From Streptomyces sp. NBC_01116 (GTDB lineage: Bacteria; Actinomycetota; Actinomycetes; Streptomycetales; Streptomycetaceae): a stretch of 64,000 nt of DNA. Under the pieces are notes generated by a model. It was not told where the DNA came from. It saw only the letters and a list, made by a program, of their open reading frames with translations, and searched no databases. Location of the stretch: the NCBI RefSeq assembly GCF_041435495.1, contig NZ_CP108644.1, forward strand, positions 5,193,501 through 5,257,500. Direction: 5' to 3'. Shown here piece after piece: positions 10,168-18,632 of this stretch (the first letter of the stretch is position 1; each line of letters starts with the position of its first letter). The translations under genes and the position numbers were made by a program.

Positions 10168-12273
10168 TTATGGGGCGGCGGTTGGGCCGGACGCGTCCGC
10201 TCCCGCGGTCGCCGGTCGCCACACCCAGGGCACGGCGTCCGGCCCGAACCCCACGACGGACGGCCGCCCGCCCACCGCGCCGAGGTGGAGGGCGACACCG
10301 TCCAGGGCGACCGGTCCCCGGGACCGCACGGCGGTGCCCGAGGCGGTACGCAGCTGGATCCGCCCCTCCGCGGTACGGCCGAGCAGGACCGGGCCGCCCG
10401 GTGAGGCGGCGGCGGTCACCGGACCGTACCCGCCGAAACGGGGCGCGGGTGCGCCGTCGGCCCGCACGGCGACGAGCCGTTCCCGCGCGGCCGGCCGGTA
10501 GTACAGCTCCACGGACCCGTCGGGCGCGGGGAGTGCGCCGGGCGCGTGCGCCGGAACGGGGACCTCGGCGAGCTGGGTACGGGCGGTGACGTCCGAGCCC
10601 GGGGCGTCCTGGGCCCAGTGGTGCACGGCACCGTGCCCGGCCGCGTACACATGGACGCGCCCCGCCGTGTCCACGACCGCCGTCAGCCCGTCCTGCACCT
10701 CGCCGCCGCCCAGATCCCGCCACCCGCTCCAACGCCCGGTGCCCGCGTCCCGGACCCGGGTGCTCAGCCCCTTCTCCGCGTTCCGTACGAAGAGGTGGAC
10801 GCGGCCGCCCGGGGCGGCCACGGCGACGGGCGTGCCGACGCGGCGCCCGTGGTCGCCGGTGGTGGCGGGGTTGCCCAGCCCCCGCCAGGCACGGAAGGGG
10901 CCGTCCGGCGAGCGCTGCTCCAGCAGCACGATCTCGCGCTCGTTGCCCGAGCCGTGCCCCGAGAGCTCCGCGAACCGCAGCCCGAACAGCAGGTGCCGGC
11001 CGTCCGCCGTCGTCGCCGAGCCCAGCACCGGGGAGAGCGGACCGCCGCCGAGGTCGTCCGGCGCGTCCAGGGTCCCGCTGCCGGGCGCGCTCTCGCGCCA
11101 CCGGACGGCACGCAGCCCCAGCACCCCGTAGACGGTGAGCCGGCCGTCCGGCCCGGAAGCGGCCTGGGCGCGGGGGCCCGGGTAGCGGTGGTGGGTGGAG
11201 CGGACCCAGCCCTTGCGGCTGGCCAGGGGCCGGTCTCCGCCGATGTTGTAGTCGCCGCAGCCCGACGGGTGGCCGCACTCCCAGTCGGGCGCGCCGCCGT
11301 ACGGGACGAGGTGGGCGGCCTTGCGCTCCAGCACCTCGGGCGGCAGGTTCTTGGGCCAGTGGTGGTTGTAGTACCCCCGGTACGCCGCGACGACGAACCC
11401 GGGCACCGGCTCCCCGCGGCGCGTCGTCGCCGCCACCCAGTGGATCAGGGCCGCCCAGGCGAAGCACCCGGCCGGGGTGTGGTCCGCGTGGTCGGAGTAC
11501 CCGCGCTGCTCACTGTCCCGGAGGCGTTCGCCCTCGCTGCTGTCCCGGAGGTCGGGGTCCGGGTCGAGCGTGTGCACGACGGTCGGCCGGTACTCCTCCA
11601 GCAACCCGACGAGGACGTCGATCAGGGACTCGTACGTATACGAACCGGCCTTCTGCAAGGGGGAGTCGTCGGCGACGACGGTACGCAGCACCAGCCGCCG
11701 GTCCTCCCAGAGGCCGGGCAGCCCGAGGCGGCCGCGCCCGGTGTGCATCGCGGTGTTGAGGAAGATCAGCTCGACCCGGCGGGCCCCGGCGGCCAGGACG
11801 TTCCGCTCGGCCCGGTGGCCGCCGCGCAGGGTGAGCACCGATCTCTGCCAGGGGGTGAACCGGTCGAGCCCGAGCAGCTCGGCGTACGCCTGGCGCAGGC
11901 CCTGCTGCCGGGCGGAGGAGTACGCGGCATGGTCGGGCTTCGGGCGCGGGGCCCCGGGGACCTTGTTGAGGCCGTCGGCATCGCCCGCGCTCAGGTAGAC
12001 GCAGACCACCGGGGTCCCGGCGTCGAGGGCCTCACGGGTGTCGGGGTTCATCAGGTACAGGTCGTCGTCGGGGTGGGCCAGCACCTGCATCAGCCGCGCC
12101 CGCCTGCCGCTCGCTATGGCCAGGCCGGGGGCCGGGTCCGGCATCGGACCGCGGCGCCGCGGAGCCGTTACGGCACATCCGGCGGTGGCGGCGGTGGCGG
12201 CGGTCGCGAGGAGGAGGGCGCGCCGGGGTATCCGTATCCGGGACAGGACAGATCGATCCACCACGTCGCGCAC
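10168..12273 (-). CDS. Exported PIG-L (LmbE-like) deacetylase with C-terminal repeat domain
   Basis: A 701-aa protein. GTG 12273 was chosen because GGGAG lies 8 nt upstream. The N terminus has RIPRRALLLATAATAATAGC, which fits an exported lipoprotein, possibly Tat-dependent. Residues about 50-350 are a PIG-L/LmbE domain with the zinc motif AHPDDD, NTAMHTGR, and a downstream SDHADHTPAG segment. The family removes N-acetyl groups from amino sugars. The second half is rich in short beta repeats (VHLFVRNAEKGLSTRVRD, VHVYAAGHGAVHHW), like a propeller fold used to bind carbohydrate. The substrate is unknown, with cell-wall or extracellular glycans most likely. It lies 113 nt upstream of the protease on the same strand. 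Confidence 0.82.
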   Translation of the reverse strand: MRDVVDRSVLSRIRIPRRALLLATAATAATAGCAVTAPRRRGPMPDPAPGLAIASGRRARLMQVLAHPDDDLYLMNPDTREALDAGTPVVCVYLSAGDADGLNKVPGAPRPKPDHAAYSSARQQGLRQAYAELLGLDRFTPWQRSVLTLRGGHRAERNVLAAGARRVELIFLNTAMHTGRGRLGLPGLWEDRRLVLRTVVADDSPLQKAGSYTYESLIDVLVGLLEEYRPTVVHTLDPDPDLRDSSEGERLRDSEQRGYSDHADHTPAGCFAWAALIHWVAATTRRGEPVPGFVVAAYRGYYNHHWPKNLPPEVLERKAAHLVPYGGAPDWECGHPSGCGDYNIGGDRPLASRKGWVRSTHHRYPGPRAQAASGPDGRLTVYGVLGLRAVRWRESAPGSGTLDAPDDLGGGPLSPVLGSATTADGRHLLFGLRFAELSGHGSGNEREIVLLEQRSPDGPFRAWRGLGNPATTGDHGRRVGTPVAVAAPGGRVHLFVRNAEKGLSTRVRDAGTGRWSGWRDLGGGEVQDGLTAVVDTAGRVHVYAAGHGAVHHWAQDAPGSDVTARTQLAEVPVPAHAPGALPAPDGSVELYYRPAARERLVAVRADGAPAPRFGGYGPVTAAASPGGPVLLGRTAEGRIQLRTASGTAVRSRGPVALDGVALHLGAVGGRPSVVGFGPDAVPWVWRPATAGADASGPTAAP

Positions 12274-12492
12274 CCCGTCCGCTCCCGCTTCCCCCGCAGC
12301 GGGCGAACGGCCGCCCTGTCCTGCGCACTGCCCGGCTCTGTCGCGGGCCACCGGCCGGTCGATCCGTGCCCGCGGGGGAGTAGACGGGGATCGGGGCGGA
12401 AGGGTTGCGCGCTCGGGGCGCGGGCTCGCGCTCCGGAACCCGTCGGCGGGGCCTTTGTCCGGGTCCCGGCACCGCCGGATGCGCGCCCGCGT

Positions 12493-12520
12493 TTGAGCAC
12501 TCGCTCGCACGGGGTAGTAT
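12493..12520 (+). promoter_or_regulatory. Candidate S10 operon promoter
   Basis: TTGAGC (12493-12498), a 16-nt spacer and TAGTAT (12515-12520) lie about 360 nt before rpsJ. The 12274-12879 interval has no supported gene and holds the leader of the S10 operon. Confidence 0.6.
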
Positions 12521-12759
12521 TCCCGACTCGATTGGCCAGGCCCGCGCCCCGTATGGCACACTGACCAGGTTGCTCGGTTGAGTGTCAATGCTGCGCGCCT
12601 CCCGCCGGGAGGACCGGAAGCGAGTCCCACAGTACTCGTCGGCCCCCAGGGCCGGACGTACGGGAATCTTTCGGGAAGCAACGCAGGGCGCCGGCCAGGC
12701 ACCCGGTGGGTGTTCCGCCCCCGGTTCCGCGGTCTCAGGGTCCGCACCCCCTTGGTTGG

Positions 12760-12779
12760 GATCTCCTTCGGGAGATTTT
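12760..12779 (+). terminator. Attenuator-like UUCG hairpin in the S10 leader
   Basis: ATCTCC-TTCG-GGAGAT (12761-12776), flanked by a G-U pair and followed by TTTTC, is a compact tetraloop stem with a short U tract. It lies about 100 nt upstream of rpsJ. It could attenuate S10 operon transcription. Confidence 0.5.
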
Positions 12780-12792
12780 CGTAGAGGGGATG

Positions 12793-12817
12793 CGACACGC
12801 CCGACCGCGTGGGTCGG
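12793..12817 (+). promoter_or_regulatory. rpsJ leader hairpin shared with the rpsL leader
   Basis: The block has the same CCGACC-GCGTG-GGTCGG stem and flank as 4102-4126, with one difference in 25 positions. It starts 87 nt before the rpsJ ATG. Conservation between two unlinked r-protein leaders suggests a shared regulatory function. Confidence 0.65.
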
Positions 12818-12879
12818 AGGGGGAGTCCAGAGAACCCCCGGGTTCCAGAGCGTTACGAGAGACAGGACTACTAGTAGCC

Positions 12880-13188
12880 ATGGCGGGACAGAAGATCCGC
12901 ATCCGGCTCAAGGCCTACGACCACGAGGTCATCGACTCCTCGGCGAAGAAGATCGTCGAGACGGTGACCCGCACTGGTGCGTCGGTCGCGGGCCCGGTGC
13001 CGCTGCCCACTGAGAAGAACGTGTACTGCGTCATCAAGTCGCCGCACAAGTACAAGGACTCTCGCGAGCACTTCGAGATGCGCACCCACAAGCGCCTCAT
13101 CGACATCCTCGACCCCACGCCGAAGACGGTTGACTCGCTGATGCGCCTCGACCTCCCGGCGGGCGTCGACATCGAGATCAAGCTCTGA
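12880..13188 (+). CDS. rpsJ: 30S ribosomal protein S10
   Basis: A 102-aa protein, the family length, starting [20 protein letters not shown]10 is a 30S head protein and, as NusE, part of transcription antitermination complexes. It carries the conserved [26 protein letters not shown] segment in pieces. The in-frame extension to 12706 is leader sequence. The RBS is weak (GAGAGACAGGA). It opens the 9.7-kb S10-spc cluster. Confidence 0.97.
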
Positions 13189-13202
13189 GGGGACGGGCCG
13201 AG

Positions 13203-13847
13203 ATGAGCAAGAACATCAAGGGCGTCCTGGGCGAGAAGCTCGGCATGACCCAGGTCTGGGACGAGAACAACCGGGTTGTCCCGGTGACCGTCGTCAAGGC
13301 CGGTCCGTGCGTCGTGACGCAGGTTCGCACCAACGACAGCGACGGCTACGAAGCGGTCCAGATCGCCTTCGGCGAGATCGACCCGCGCAAGGTGAACAAG
13401 CCCCTCAAGGGTCACTTCGCCAAGGCCGACGTCACCCCGCGCCGCCACCTGGTGGAGCTCCGCACCCCTGACGCCAGCGAGTACACGCTGGGCCAGGAGG
13501 TCACTGCCGAGGTGTTCGAGTCCGGCGTCAAGGTCGACGTCACGGGCAAGAGCAAGGGCAAGGGCTTCGCCGGTGTCATGAAGCGTCACAACTTCAAGGG
13601 CCTCGGCGCCGGGCACGGCACCCAGCGCAAGCACCGTTCCCCCGGTTCCATCGGTGGCTGCGCCACCCCTGGGCGTGTCTTCAAGGGCATGCGCATGGCG
13701 GGCCGTATGGGTAACGAGCGCGTCACCACCCAGAACCTGACCATCCACGCGGTTGACGCGGAGAAGGGTCTGCTCCTCATCAAGGGTGCGGTCCCCGGTC
13801 CGAACGGCGGCCTCGTCCTGGTCCGTACCGCGGCCAAGGGGGCTTGA
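13203..13847 (+). CDS. rplC: 50S ribosomal protein L3
   Basis: A 214-aa early-assembly 50S protein near the peptidyl-transferase centre. It starts [19 protein letters not shown] and contains the long loop [16 protein letters not shown], ending [15 protein letters not shown]. It follows rpsJ by 14 nt and precedes rplD by 4 nt within the S10 operon. Confidence 0.98.
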
Positions 13848-13851
13848 GGTA

Positions 13852-14502
13852 ATGAGCACCATTGACATCCTTTCGCCGGCAGGCGACAAGGCCGGTACCG
13901 TCGACCTCCCCGCGGAGATCTTCGACGCGAAGACCAGCGTTCCGCTGATCCACCAGGTCGTTGTCGCTCAGCTGGCGGCTGCCCGTCAGGGCACGCACAA
14001 GACCAAGCGCCGCGGCGAAGTCCGCGGTGGTGGCAAGAAGCCTTACCGCCAGAAGGGCACCGGCCGCGCCCGTCAGGGTTCGACCCGCGCCCCGCAGTTC
14101 GCCGGTGGTGGCGTCGTCCACGGCCCGCAGCCGCGTGACTACTCGCAGCGGACCCCGAAGAAGATGAAGGCCGCCGCCCTGCGCGGTGCCCTCTCGGACC
14201 GGGCCCGTCACTCCCGTATCCACGTCGTCACCGGCGTGGTCGAGGGTGCCGCCTCCACGAAGGCCGCCAAGACGCTGCTCGGCAAGATCTCGGAGCGCCA
14301 GAACCTGCTCCTGGTCGTCGACCGCGCCGACGAGGCCGCGTGGCTGTCCGCGCGCAACCTGCCCCAGGTGCACATCCTGGAGCCGGGCCAGCTCAACACG
14401 TACGACGTGATCGTCTCTGACGACGTGGTCTTCACCCAGGCCGCTTTCGAGTCCTTCGTGTCTGGCCCCCAGACCGCTGAGACCGAAGGGAGCGACGCCT
14501 GA
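13852..14502 (+). CDS. rplD: 50S ribosomal protein L4
   Basis: A 216-aa protein, longer than E. coli L4 (201 aa). The ATG at 13852 has GAGGTA before it; the upstream in-frame reading is a shadow of rplC. The exit-tunnel loop is recognisable (RGGGKKPYRQKGTGRARQGS), the region where macrolide-resistance changes occur in the family. In E. coli L4 autoregulates the S10 operon by binding its leader; no equivalent leader was recognised here. It overlaps rplW by 1 nt. Confidence 0.98.
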   Translation: MSTIDILSPAGDKAGTVDLPAEIFDAKTSVPLIHQVVVAQLAAARQGTHKTKRRGEVRGGGKKPYRQKGTGRARQGSTRAPQFAGGGVVHGPQPRDYSQRTPKKMKAAALRGALSDRARHSRIHVVTGVVEGAASTKAAKTLLGKISERQNLLLVVDRADEAAWLSARNLPQVHILEPGQLNTYDVIVSDDVVFTQAAFESFVSGPQTAETEGSDA

Positions 14503-14825
14503 TGAGCGAGGCGACCGTAACCAGCAAGACGTACTCGGACCCGCGTGACGTTCTCGTCAAGCCCGTGGTCTCCGAGAAGAGCTACGCGCTGCTCGACGAG
14601 AACAAGTACACGTTCATCGTCGCGCCCGGCTCCAACAAGACCCAGATCAAGCAGGCCGTGGAAGCGGTCTTCTCGGTCAAGGTCACCGGGGTCAACACGA
14701 TCAACCGGCAGGGCAAGCGCAAGCGCACCAAGACCGGCTTCGGCAAGCGCTCCGACACGAAGCGCGCCATCGTGACCCTCGCCGAGGGCGACCGTATCGA
14801 CATCTTCGGCGGCCCGACCTCCTAA
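14502..14825 (+). CDS. rplW: 50S ribosomal protein L23
   Basis: A 107-aa protein. The ATG overlaps the rplD stop by one base, so the two are coupled. L23 sits at the tunnel exit and is the docking site for trigger factor and SRP. DPRDVLVKPVVSEKSYALL and KTGFGKRSDTKRAIVTL are family signatures. Confidence 0.98.
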   Translation: MSEATVTSKTYSDPRDVLVKPVVSEKSYALLDENKYTFIVAPGSNKTQIKQAVEAVFSVKVTGVNTINRQGKRKRTKTGFGKRSDTKRAIVTLAEGDRIDIFGGPTS

Positions 14826-14864
14826 CGGAGGTCGAGTCGTCCGGAATCGGACGAGGACTGAGAA

Positions 14865-15701
14865 ATGGGTATCCGCAAGTACAAGCCGACGACCCCGGGC
14901 CGTCGTGGCTCCAGCGTCGCCGACTTTGTCGAGATCACGCGGTCCACGCCGGAGAAGTCGCTGGTCCGCCCCCTGCACAGCAAGGGCGGCCGTAACAACG
15001 CCGGTCGTGTGACCGTTCGCCACCAGGGTGGTGGCCACAAGCGCGCCTACCGCGTGATCGACTTCCGTCGTCACGACAAGGACGGCGTGCCGGCCAAGGT
15101 CGCGCACATCGAGTACGACCCGAACCGCACCGCGCGCATCGCGCTGCTGCACTACGCGGACGGCGAGAAGCGTTACATCGTCGCTCCCCGTGGCCTGTCG
15201 CAGGGTGACCGTGTCGAGAACGGTCCGACCGCCGACATCAAGCCCGGCAACAACCTGGCGCTGCGCAACATCCCGGTCGGTACGACCATCCACGCCATCG
15301 AGCTGCGGCCCGGCGGCGGCGCGAAGTTCGCCCGTTCCGCGGGTGCCTCCGTGCAGCTGCTGGCGAAGGAGGGCACCATGGCCCACCTTCGTATGCCGTC
15401 GGGTGAGATCCGTCTGGTCGACGCGCGCTGCCGCGCGACGATCGGCGAGGTCGGCAACGCCGAGCAGTCGAACATCAACTGGGGCAAGGCCGGCCGTATG
15501 CGCTGGAAGGGCGTTCGCCCGACCGTCCGCGGTGTCGCGATGAACCCGGTTGACCACCCGCACGGTGGTGGTGAAGGCAAGACCTCCGGTGGTCGTCACC
15601 CGGTCTCGCCGTGGGGTCAGAAGGAGGGTCGTACTCGTTCTCCCAAGAAGGCGAGCAACAAGTACATCGTCCGCCGCCGCAAGACGAACAAGAAGCGCTA
15701 G
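14865..15701 (+). CDS. rplB: 50S ribosomal protein L2
   Basis: A 278-aa protein of near-universal length. L2 binds 23S rRNA at the base of the peptidyl-transferase centre and is needed for subunit joining. The conserved C-terminal segment around the functional His is present (MNPVDHPHGGGEGKTSGG), followed by a Lys/Arg-rich tail (KKASNKYIVRRRKTNKKR). It starts 39 nt after rplW. Confidence 0.98.
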   Translation: MGIRKYKPTTPGRRGSSVADFVEITRSTPEKSLVRPLHSKGGRNNAGRVTVRHQGGGHKRAYRVIDFRRHDKDGVPAKVAHIEYDPNRTARIALLHYADGEKRYIVAPRGLSQGDRVENGPTADIKPGNNLALRNIPVGTTIHAIELRPGGGAKFARSAGASVQLLAKEGTMAHLRMPSGEIRLVDARCRATIGEVGNAEQSNINWGKAGRMRWKGVRPTVRGVAMNPVDHPHGGGEGKTSGGRHPVSPWGQKEGRTRSPKKASNKYIVRRRKTNKKR

Positions 15702-15713
15702 GAGCGGGTTTAG

Positions 15714-15995
15714 ATGCCGCGCAGTCTCAAGAAGGGGCCCTTCGTCGACGGCCACCTCATCAAGAAGGTGGACGTACAGAACGAGGCAGGCACCAAGAAC
15801 GTCATCAAGACCTGGTCCCGTCGCTCGATGATCGTCCCGGCCATGCTGGGTCACACCATCGCGGTGCACAACGGCAAGATCCACGTCCCGGTGTTCGTCA
15901 CCGAGTCGATGGTCGGCCACAAGCTCGGCGAGTTCTCGCCGACTCGCACCTTCCGCGGCCACGTCAAGGACGACCGGAAGTCGAAGCGCCGCTAG
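15714..15995 (+). CDS. rpsS: 30S ribosomal protein S19
   Basis: A 93-aa protein starting MPRSLKKGPFVDGHLIKKV. S19 forms a complex with S13 in the 30S head and contacts the large subunit. The conserved RRSMIVPAMLGHTIAVHNGK is intact. It lies 12 nt after rplB. Confidence 0.98.
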   Translation: MPRSLKKGPFVDGHLIKKVDVQNEAGTKNVIKTWSRRSMIVPAMLGHTIAVHNGKIHVPVFVTESMVGHKLGEFSPTRTFRGHVKDDRKSKRR

Positions 15996-16037
15996 CGCGG
16001 GGTGGAAACGACTATGACTTACACCGAAGGGACAACC

Positions 16038-16385
16038 ATGGAAGCCAGGGCCCAGGCGCGGTACATCCGCGTCACGCCCATGAAGGCCCGCCGAGTGGTG
16101 GACCTCATCCGTGGCATGGATGCCACGGAGGCTCAGGCGGTCCTGCGTTTCGCCCCGCAGGCCGCGAGCGTGCCGGTTGGCAAGGTGCTGGACAGCGCCA
16201 TTGCCAACGCTGCACACAACTACGACCACACCGACGCCTCTTCGCTGGTCATCAGCGAGGCGTACGTGGACGAGGGCCCGACCCTGAAGCGGTTCCGTCC
16301 GCGTGCTCAGGGCCGTGCCTACCGGATCCGTAAGCGGACCAGCCACATCACCGTGGTCGTCAGCAGCAAGGAAGGAACCCGGTAA
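16038..16385 (+). CDS. rplV: 50S ribosomal protein L22
   Basis: A 115-aa protein. ATG 16038 (MEARAQARYIRV) was chosen because GAAGGGA lies 5 nt before it and it fits the Streptomyces family length. ATG 16014 and GTG 16002 are in-frame alternatives. L22 lines the exit tunnel; the tunnel-loop region includes FRPRAQGRAYRIRKR. It overlaps rpsC by one base (TAATG). Confidence 0.96.
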   Translation: MEARAQARYIRVTPMKARRVVDLIRGMDATEAQAVLRFAPQAASVPVGKVLDSAIANAAHNYDHTDASSLVISEAYVDEGPTLKRFRPRAQGRAYRIRKRTSHITVVVSSKEGTR

Positions 16386-17221
16386 TGGGCCAGAAGGTAA
16401 ACCCGCACGGGTTCCGGCTCGGCATCACCACGGACTTCAAGTCCCGCTGGTACGCCGACAAGCTGTACAAGGACTACGTCAAGGAAGACGTCGCCATTCG
16501 TCGCATGATGACGAAGGGCATGGAGCGGGCCGGCATCTCGAAGGTCGAGATCGAGCGCACCCGCGACCGCGTCCGCGTTGACATCCACACCGCCCGTCCG
16601 GGCATCGTCATCGGTCGCCGCGGCGCCGAGGCCGATCGCATCCGCGGCGAGCTGGAGAAGCTGACCGGCAAGCAGGTCCAGCTGAACATCCTCGAGGTCA
16701 AGAACCCCGAGGTGGACGCTCAGCTGGTGGCCCAGGCCGTCGCCGAGCAGCTCTCCTCCCGCGTCTCCTTCCGTCGGGCCATGCGCAAGAGCATGCAGTC
16801 CTCGATGAAGGCCGGCGCCAAGGGCATCAAGATCCAGTGCGGCGGTCGCCTCGGCGGCGCCGAGATGTCCCGCTCGGAGTTCTACCGCGAGGGCCGTGTG
16901 CCCCTGCACACGCTCCGTGCGAACGTCGACTACGGCTTCTTCGAGGCCAAGACGACCTTCGGCCGCATCGGCGTGAAGGTCTGGATCTACAAGGGCGACG
17001 TCAAGAACATCGCCGAGGTTCGCGCCGAGAACGCCGCGGCCCGCGCCGGCAACCGTCCGGCTCGTGGCGGCGCTGACCGCCCGGCCGGCCGCGGTGGCCG
17101 TGGTGGCGAGCGTGGCGGTCGCGGCCGTAAGCCGCAGCAGTCGCCGGCAGCCGAGGCCCCCAAGGCCGACGCTCCCGCCGCCGCTGCTCCGGCTGCTGAG
17201 AGCACCGGAACGGAGGCCTGA
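16385..17221 (+). CDS. rpsC: 30S ribosomal protein S3 with RG-rich tail
   Basis: A 278-aa protein, about 45 residues longer than E. coli S3. Residues 1-210 are the standard KH domain plus C-terminal domain (MGQKVNPHGFRLGI, RPGIVIGRRGAEADRIRGEL, KTTFGRIGVKVWI). S3 lines the mRNA entry and has helicase activity with S4/S5. The extra tail is Arg/Gly-rich and then Ala/Pro-rich (GRGGRGGERGGRGRK, PAAEAPKADAPAAAAPAAE). It is probably disordered and surface exposed. Confidence 0.98.
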   Translation: MGQKVNPHGFRLGITTDFKSRWYADKLYKDYVKEDVAIRRMMTKGMERAGISKVEIERTRDRVRVDIHTARPGIVIGRRGAEADRIRGELEKLTGKQVQLNILEVKNPEVDAQLVAQAVAEQLSSRVSFRRAMRKSMQSSMKAGAKGIKIQCGGRLGGAEMSRSEFYREGRVPLHTLRANVDYGFFEAKTTFGRIGVKVWIYKGDVKNIAEVRAENAAARAGNRPARGGADRPAGRGGRGGERGGRGRKPQQSPAAEAPKADAPAAAAPAAESTGTEA

Positions 17222-17226
17222 CCGAA

Positions 17227-17646
17227 ATGCTGATCCCCCGTAGGGTCAAGCACCGCAAGCAGCACCACCCGAAGCGCAGCGGTATGTCCAAGGGTGGCAC
17301 GCAGGTTGCGTTCGGCGAGTACGGCATCCAGGCGCTGACCCCGGCGTACGTGACGAACCGTCAGATCGAGTCCGCTCGTATCGCGATGACCCGTCACATC
17401 AAGCGTGGCGGCAAGGTCTGGATCAACATCTACCCGGACCGTCCCCTGACGAAGAAGCCCGCCGAGACCCGCATGGGTTCCGGTAAGGGTTCTCCCGAGT
17501 GGTGGATCGCGAACGTCAAGCCGGGTCGGGTGATGTTCGAGCTGTCCTACCCGAACGAGAAGATTGCTCGTGAGGCGCTCACCCGCGCTGCTCACAAGCT
17601 TCCGATGAAGTGCCGGATCGTTCGGCGCGAGGCAGGTGAGTCGTGA
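17227..17646 (+). CDS. rplP: 50S ribosomal protein L16
   Basis: A 139-aa protein starting MLIPRRVKHRKQHHPKRSG. L16 positions the A-site tRNA elbow on the 50S subunit. The conserved arginine-containing loop is seen in KKPAETRMGSGKGSPEWWIA. The stop codon overlaps the start of rpmC. Confidence 0.98.
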   Translation: MLIPRRVKHRKQHHPKRSGMSKGGTQVAFGEYGIQALTPAYVTNRQIESARIAMTRHIKRGGKVWINIYPDRPLTKKPAETRMGSGKGSPEWWIANVKPGRVMFELSYPNEKIAREALTRAAHKLPMKCRIVRREAGES

Positions 17647-17870
17647 TGTCGGCCGGTACCAAGGCGTCCGAGCTGCGCGAGCTGGGCGACGAGGAGCTCC
17701 TCAACAAGCTCCGCGAAGCCAAGGAAGAGCTGTTCAACCTCCGCTTCCAGGCGGCGACGGGCCAGCTCGAGAACCACGGCCGGCTCAAGTCCGTCCGTAA
17801 GGACATCGCCCGGATCTACACCCTGATGCGTGAGCGCGAGCTGGGCATCGAGACGGTGGAGAGCGCCTGA
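17646..17870 (+). CDS. rpmC: 50S ribosomal protein L29
   Basis: A 74-aa protein from ATG 17646, which overlaps the rplP stop by one base (TGATG); GTG 17643 is one codon upstream. L29 is a two-helix protein at the tunnel exit next to L23. The signature KEELFNLRFQAATGQLEN and the RIYTLMRERELG tail are present. Confidence 0.97.
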   Translation: MSAGTKASELRELGDEELLNKLREAKEELFNLRFQAATGQLENHGRLKSVRKDIARIYTLMRERELGIETVESA

Positions 17871-18154
17871 TGAGCGAGAAGACTGTGACTGAGACGAACA
17901 CCGACCGCGGTTTCCGCAAGACCCGTGAGGGTCTGGTCGTCAGCGACAAGATGGACAAGACCGTCGTCGTCGCTGTCGAGGACCGCGTGAAGCACGCGCT
18001 GTACGGCAAGGTCATCCGCCGTACGAACAAGCTCAAGGCCCACGACGAGCAGAACAGTGCCGGCGTCGGCGACCGCGTCATCATCATGGAGACGCGTCCG
18101 CTGTCCGCCTCGAAGCGCTGGCGCATCGTCGAGATCCTCGAGAAGGCCAAGTAA
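17870..18154 (+). CDS. rpsQ: 30S ribosomal protein S17
   Basis: A 94-aa primary 16S-binding protein. GFRKTREGLVVSDKMDKTVVV and MRPLSASKRWRIVEI-like segments (here ETRPLSASKRWRIVEIL) are diagnostic. It overlaps rpmC by one base. It is followed by the only sizeable gap (107 nt) in the middle of the S10-spc cluster. Confidence 0.97.
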   Translation: MSEKTVTETNTDRGFRKTREGLVVSDKMDKTVVVAVEDRVKHALYGKVIRRTNKLKAHDEQNSAGVGDRVIIMETRPLSASKRWRIVEILEKAK

Positions 18155-18199
18155 TTCCTGAGGGTTTCTCCCCTCGGGTCAGTTCCGCCAGGCTCGGTG

Positions 18200-18229
18200 G
18201 GGTGCCTCTCCCGTAACGGAGAGGCACCC
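18200..18229 (+). terminator. Hairpin at the S10/spc junction
   Basis: A perfect 12-bp stem, GGGTGCCTCTCC with its complement (18200-18211/18218-18229), lies between rpsQ and rplN. A smaller stem is at 18157-18178. The position matches the classical S10/spc operon boundary. It may attenuate transcription or mark a processing site. Confidence 0.6.
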
Positions 18230-18261
18230 GCCGGGAACCGGCAGACGATCAGGAGATAGAC

Positions 18262-18630
18262 GTGATCCAGCAGGAGTCGCGACTGCGCGTCGCCGACAAC
18301 ACGGGTGCGAAGGAAATTCTCACCATTCGTGTTCTCGGTGGCTCGGGTCGTCGCTACGCGGGTATCGGTGACGTCATCGTCGCCACCGTCAAGGACGCGA
18401 TCCCCGGTGGCAACGTGAAGAAGGGTGACGTCGTCAAGGCCGTCATCGTTCGCACCGTCAAGGAGCGTCGTCGTCAGGATGGCTCGTACATCCGCTTCGA
18501 CGAGAACGCCGCCGTCATTCTGAAGAACGACGGCGACCCCCGCGGCACCCGCATCTTCGGCCCGGTGGGCCGGGAGCTGCGCGAGAAGAAGTTCATGAAG
18601 ATCATCTCGCTCGCGCCGGAGGTGCTGTAA
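18262..18630 (+). CDS. rplN: 50S ribosomal protein L14
   Basis: A 122-aa protein with a GTG start; AGGAGATAGAC is the RBS. L14 forms intersubunit bridges and is the docking site for the silencing factor RsfS. MIQQESRLRVADNTGAKEI and the C-terminal KIISLAPEVL are canonical. It is the first gene of the spc part, after a hairpin-containing gap. Confidence 0.98.
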   Translation: MIQQESRLRVADNTGAKEILTIRVLGGSGRRYAGIGDVIVATVKDAIPGGNVKKGDVVKAVIVRTVKERRRQDGSYIRFDENAAVILKNDGDPRGTRIFGPVGRELREKKFMKIISLAPEVL

Positions 18631-18632
18631 GC

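Noticed and set aside
10546..12564. 672-aa plus-strand ORF opposite the PIG-L gene
   Set aside because: Low-complexity Arg/Gly/Ala composition; the minus-strand frame has a clear domain and motifs.
16002..16037. Longer N terminus for L22 from GTG 16002 or ATG 16014
   Set aside because: The internal ATG 16038 has the better RBS and gives the family length.
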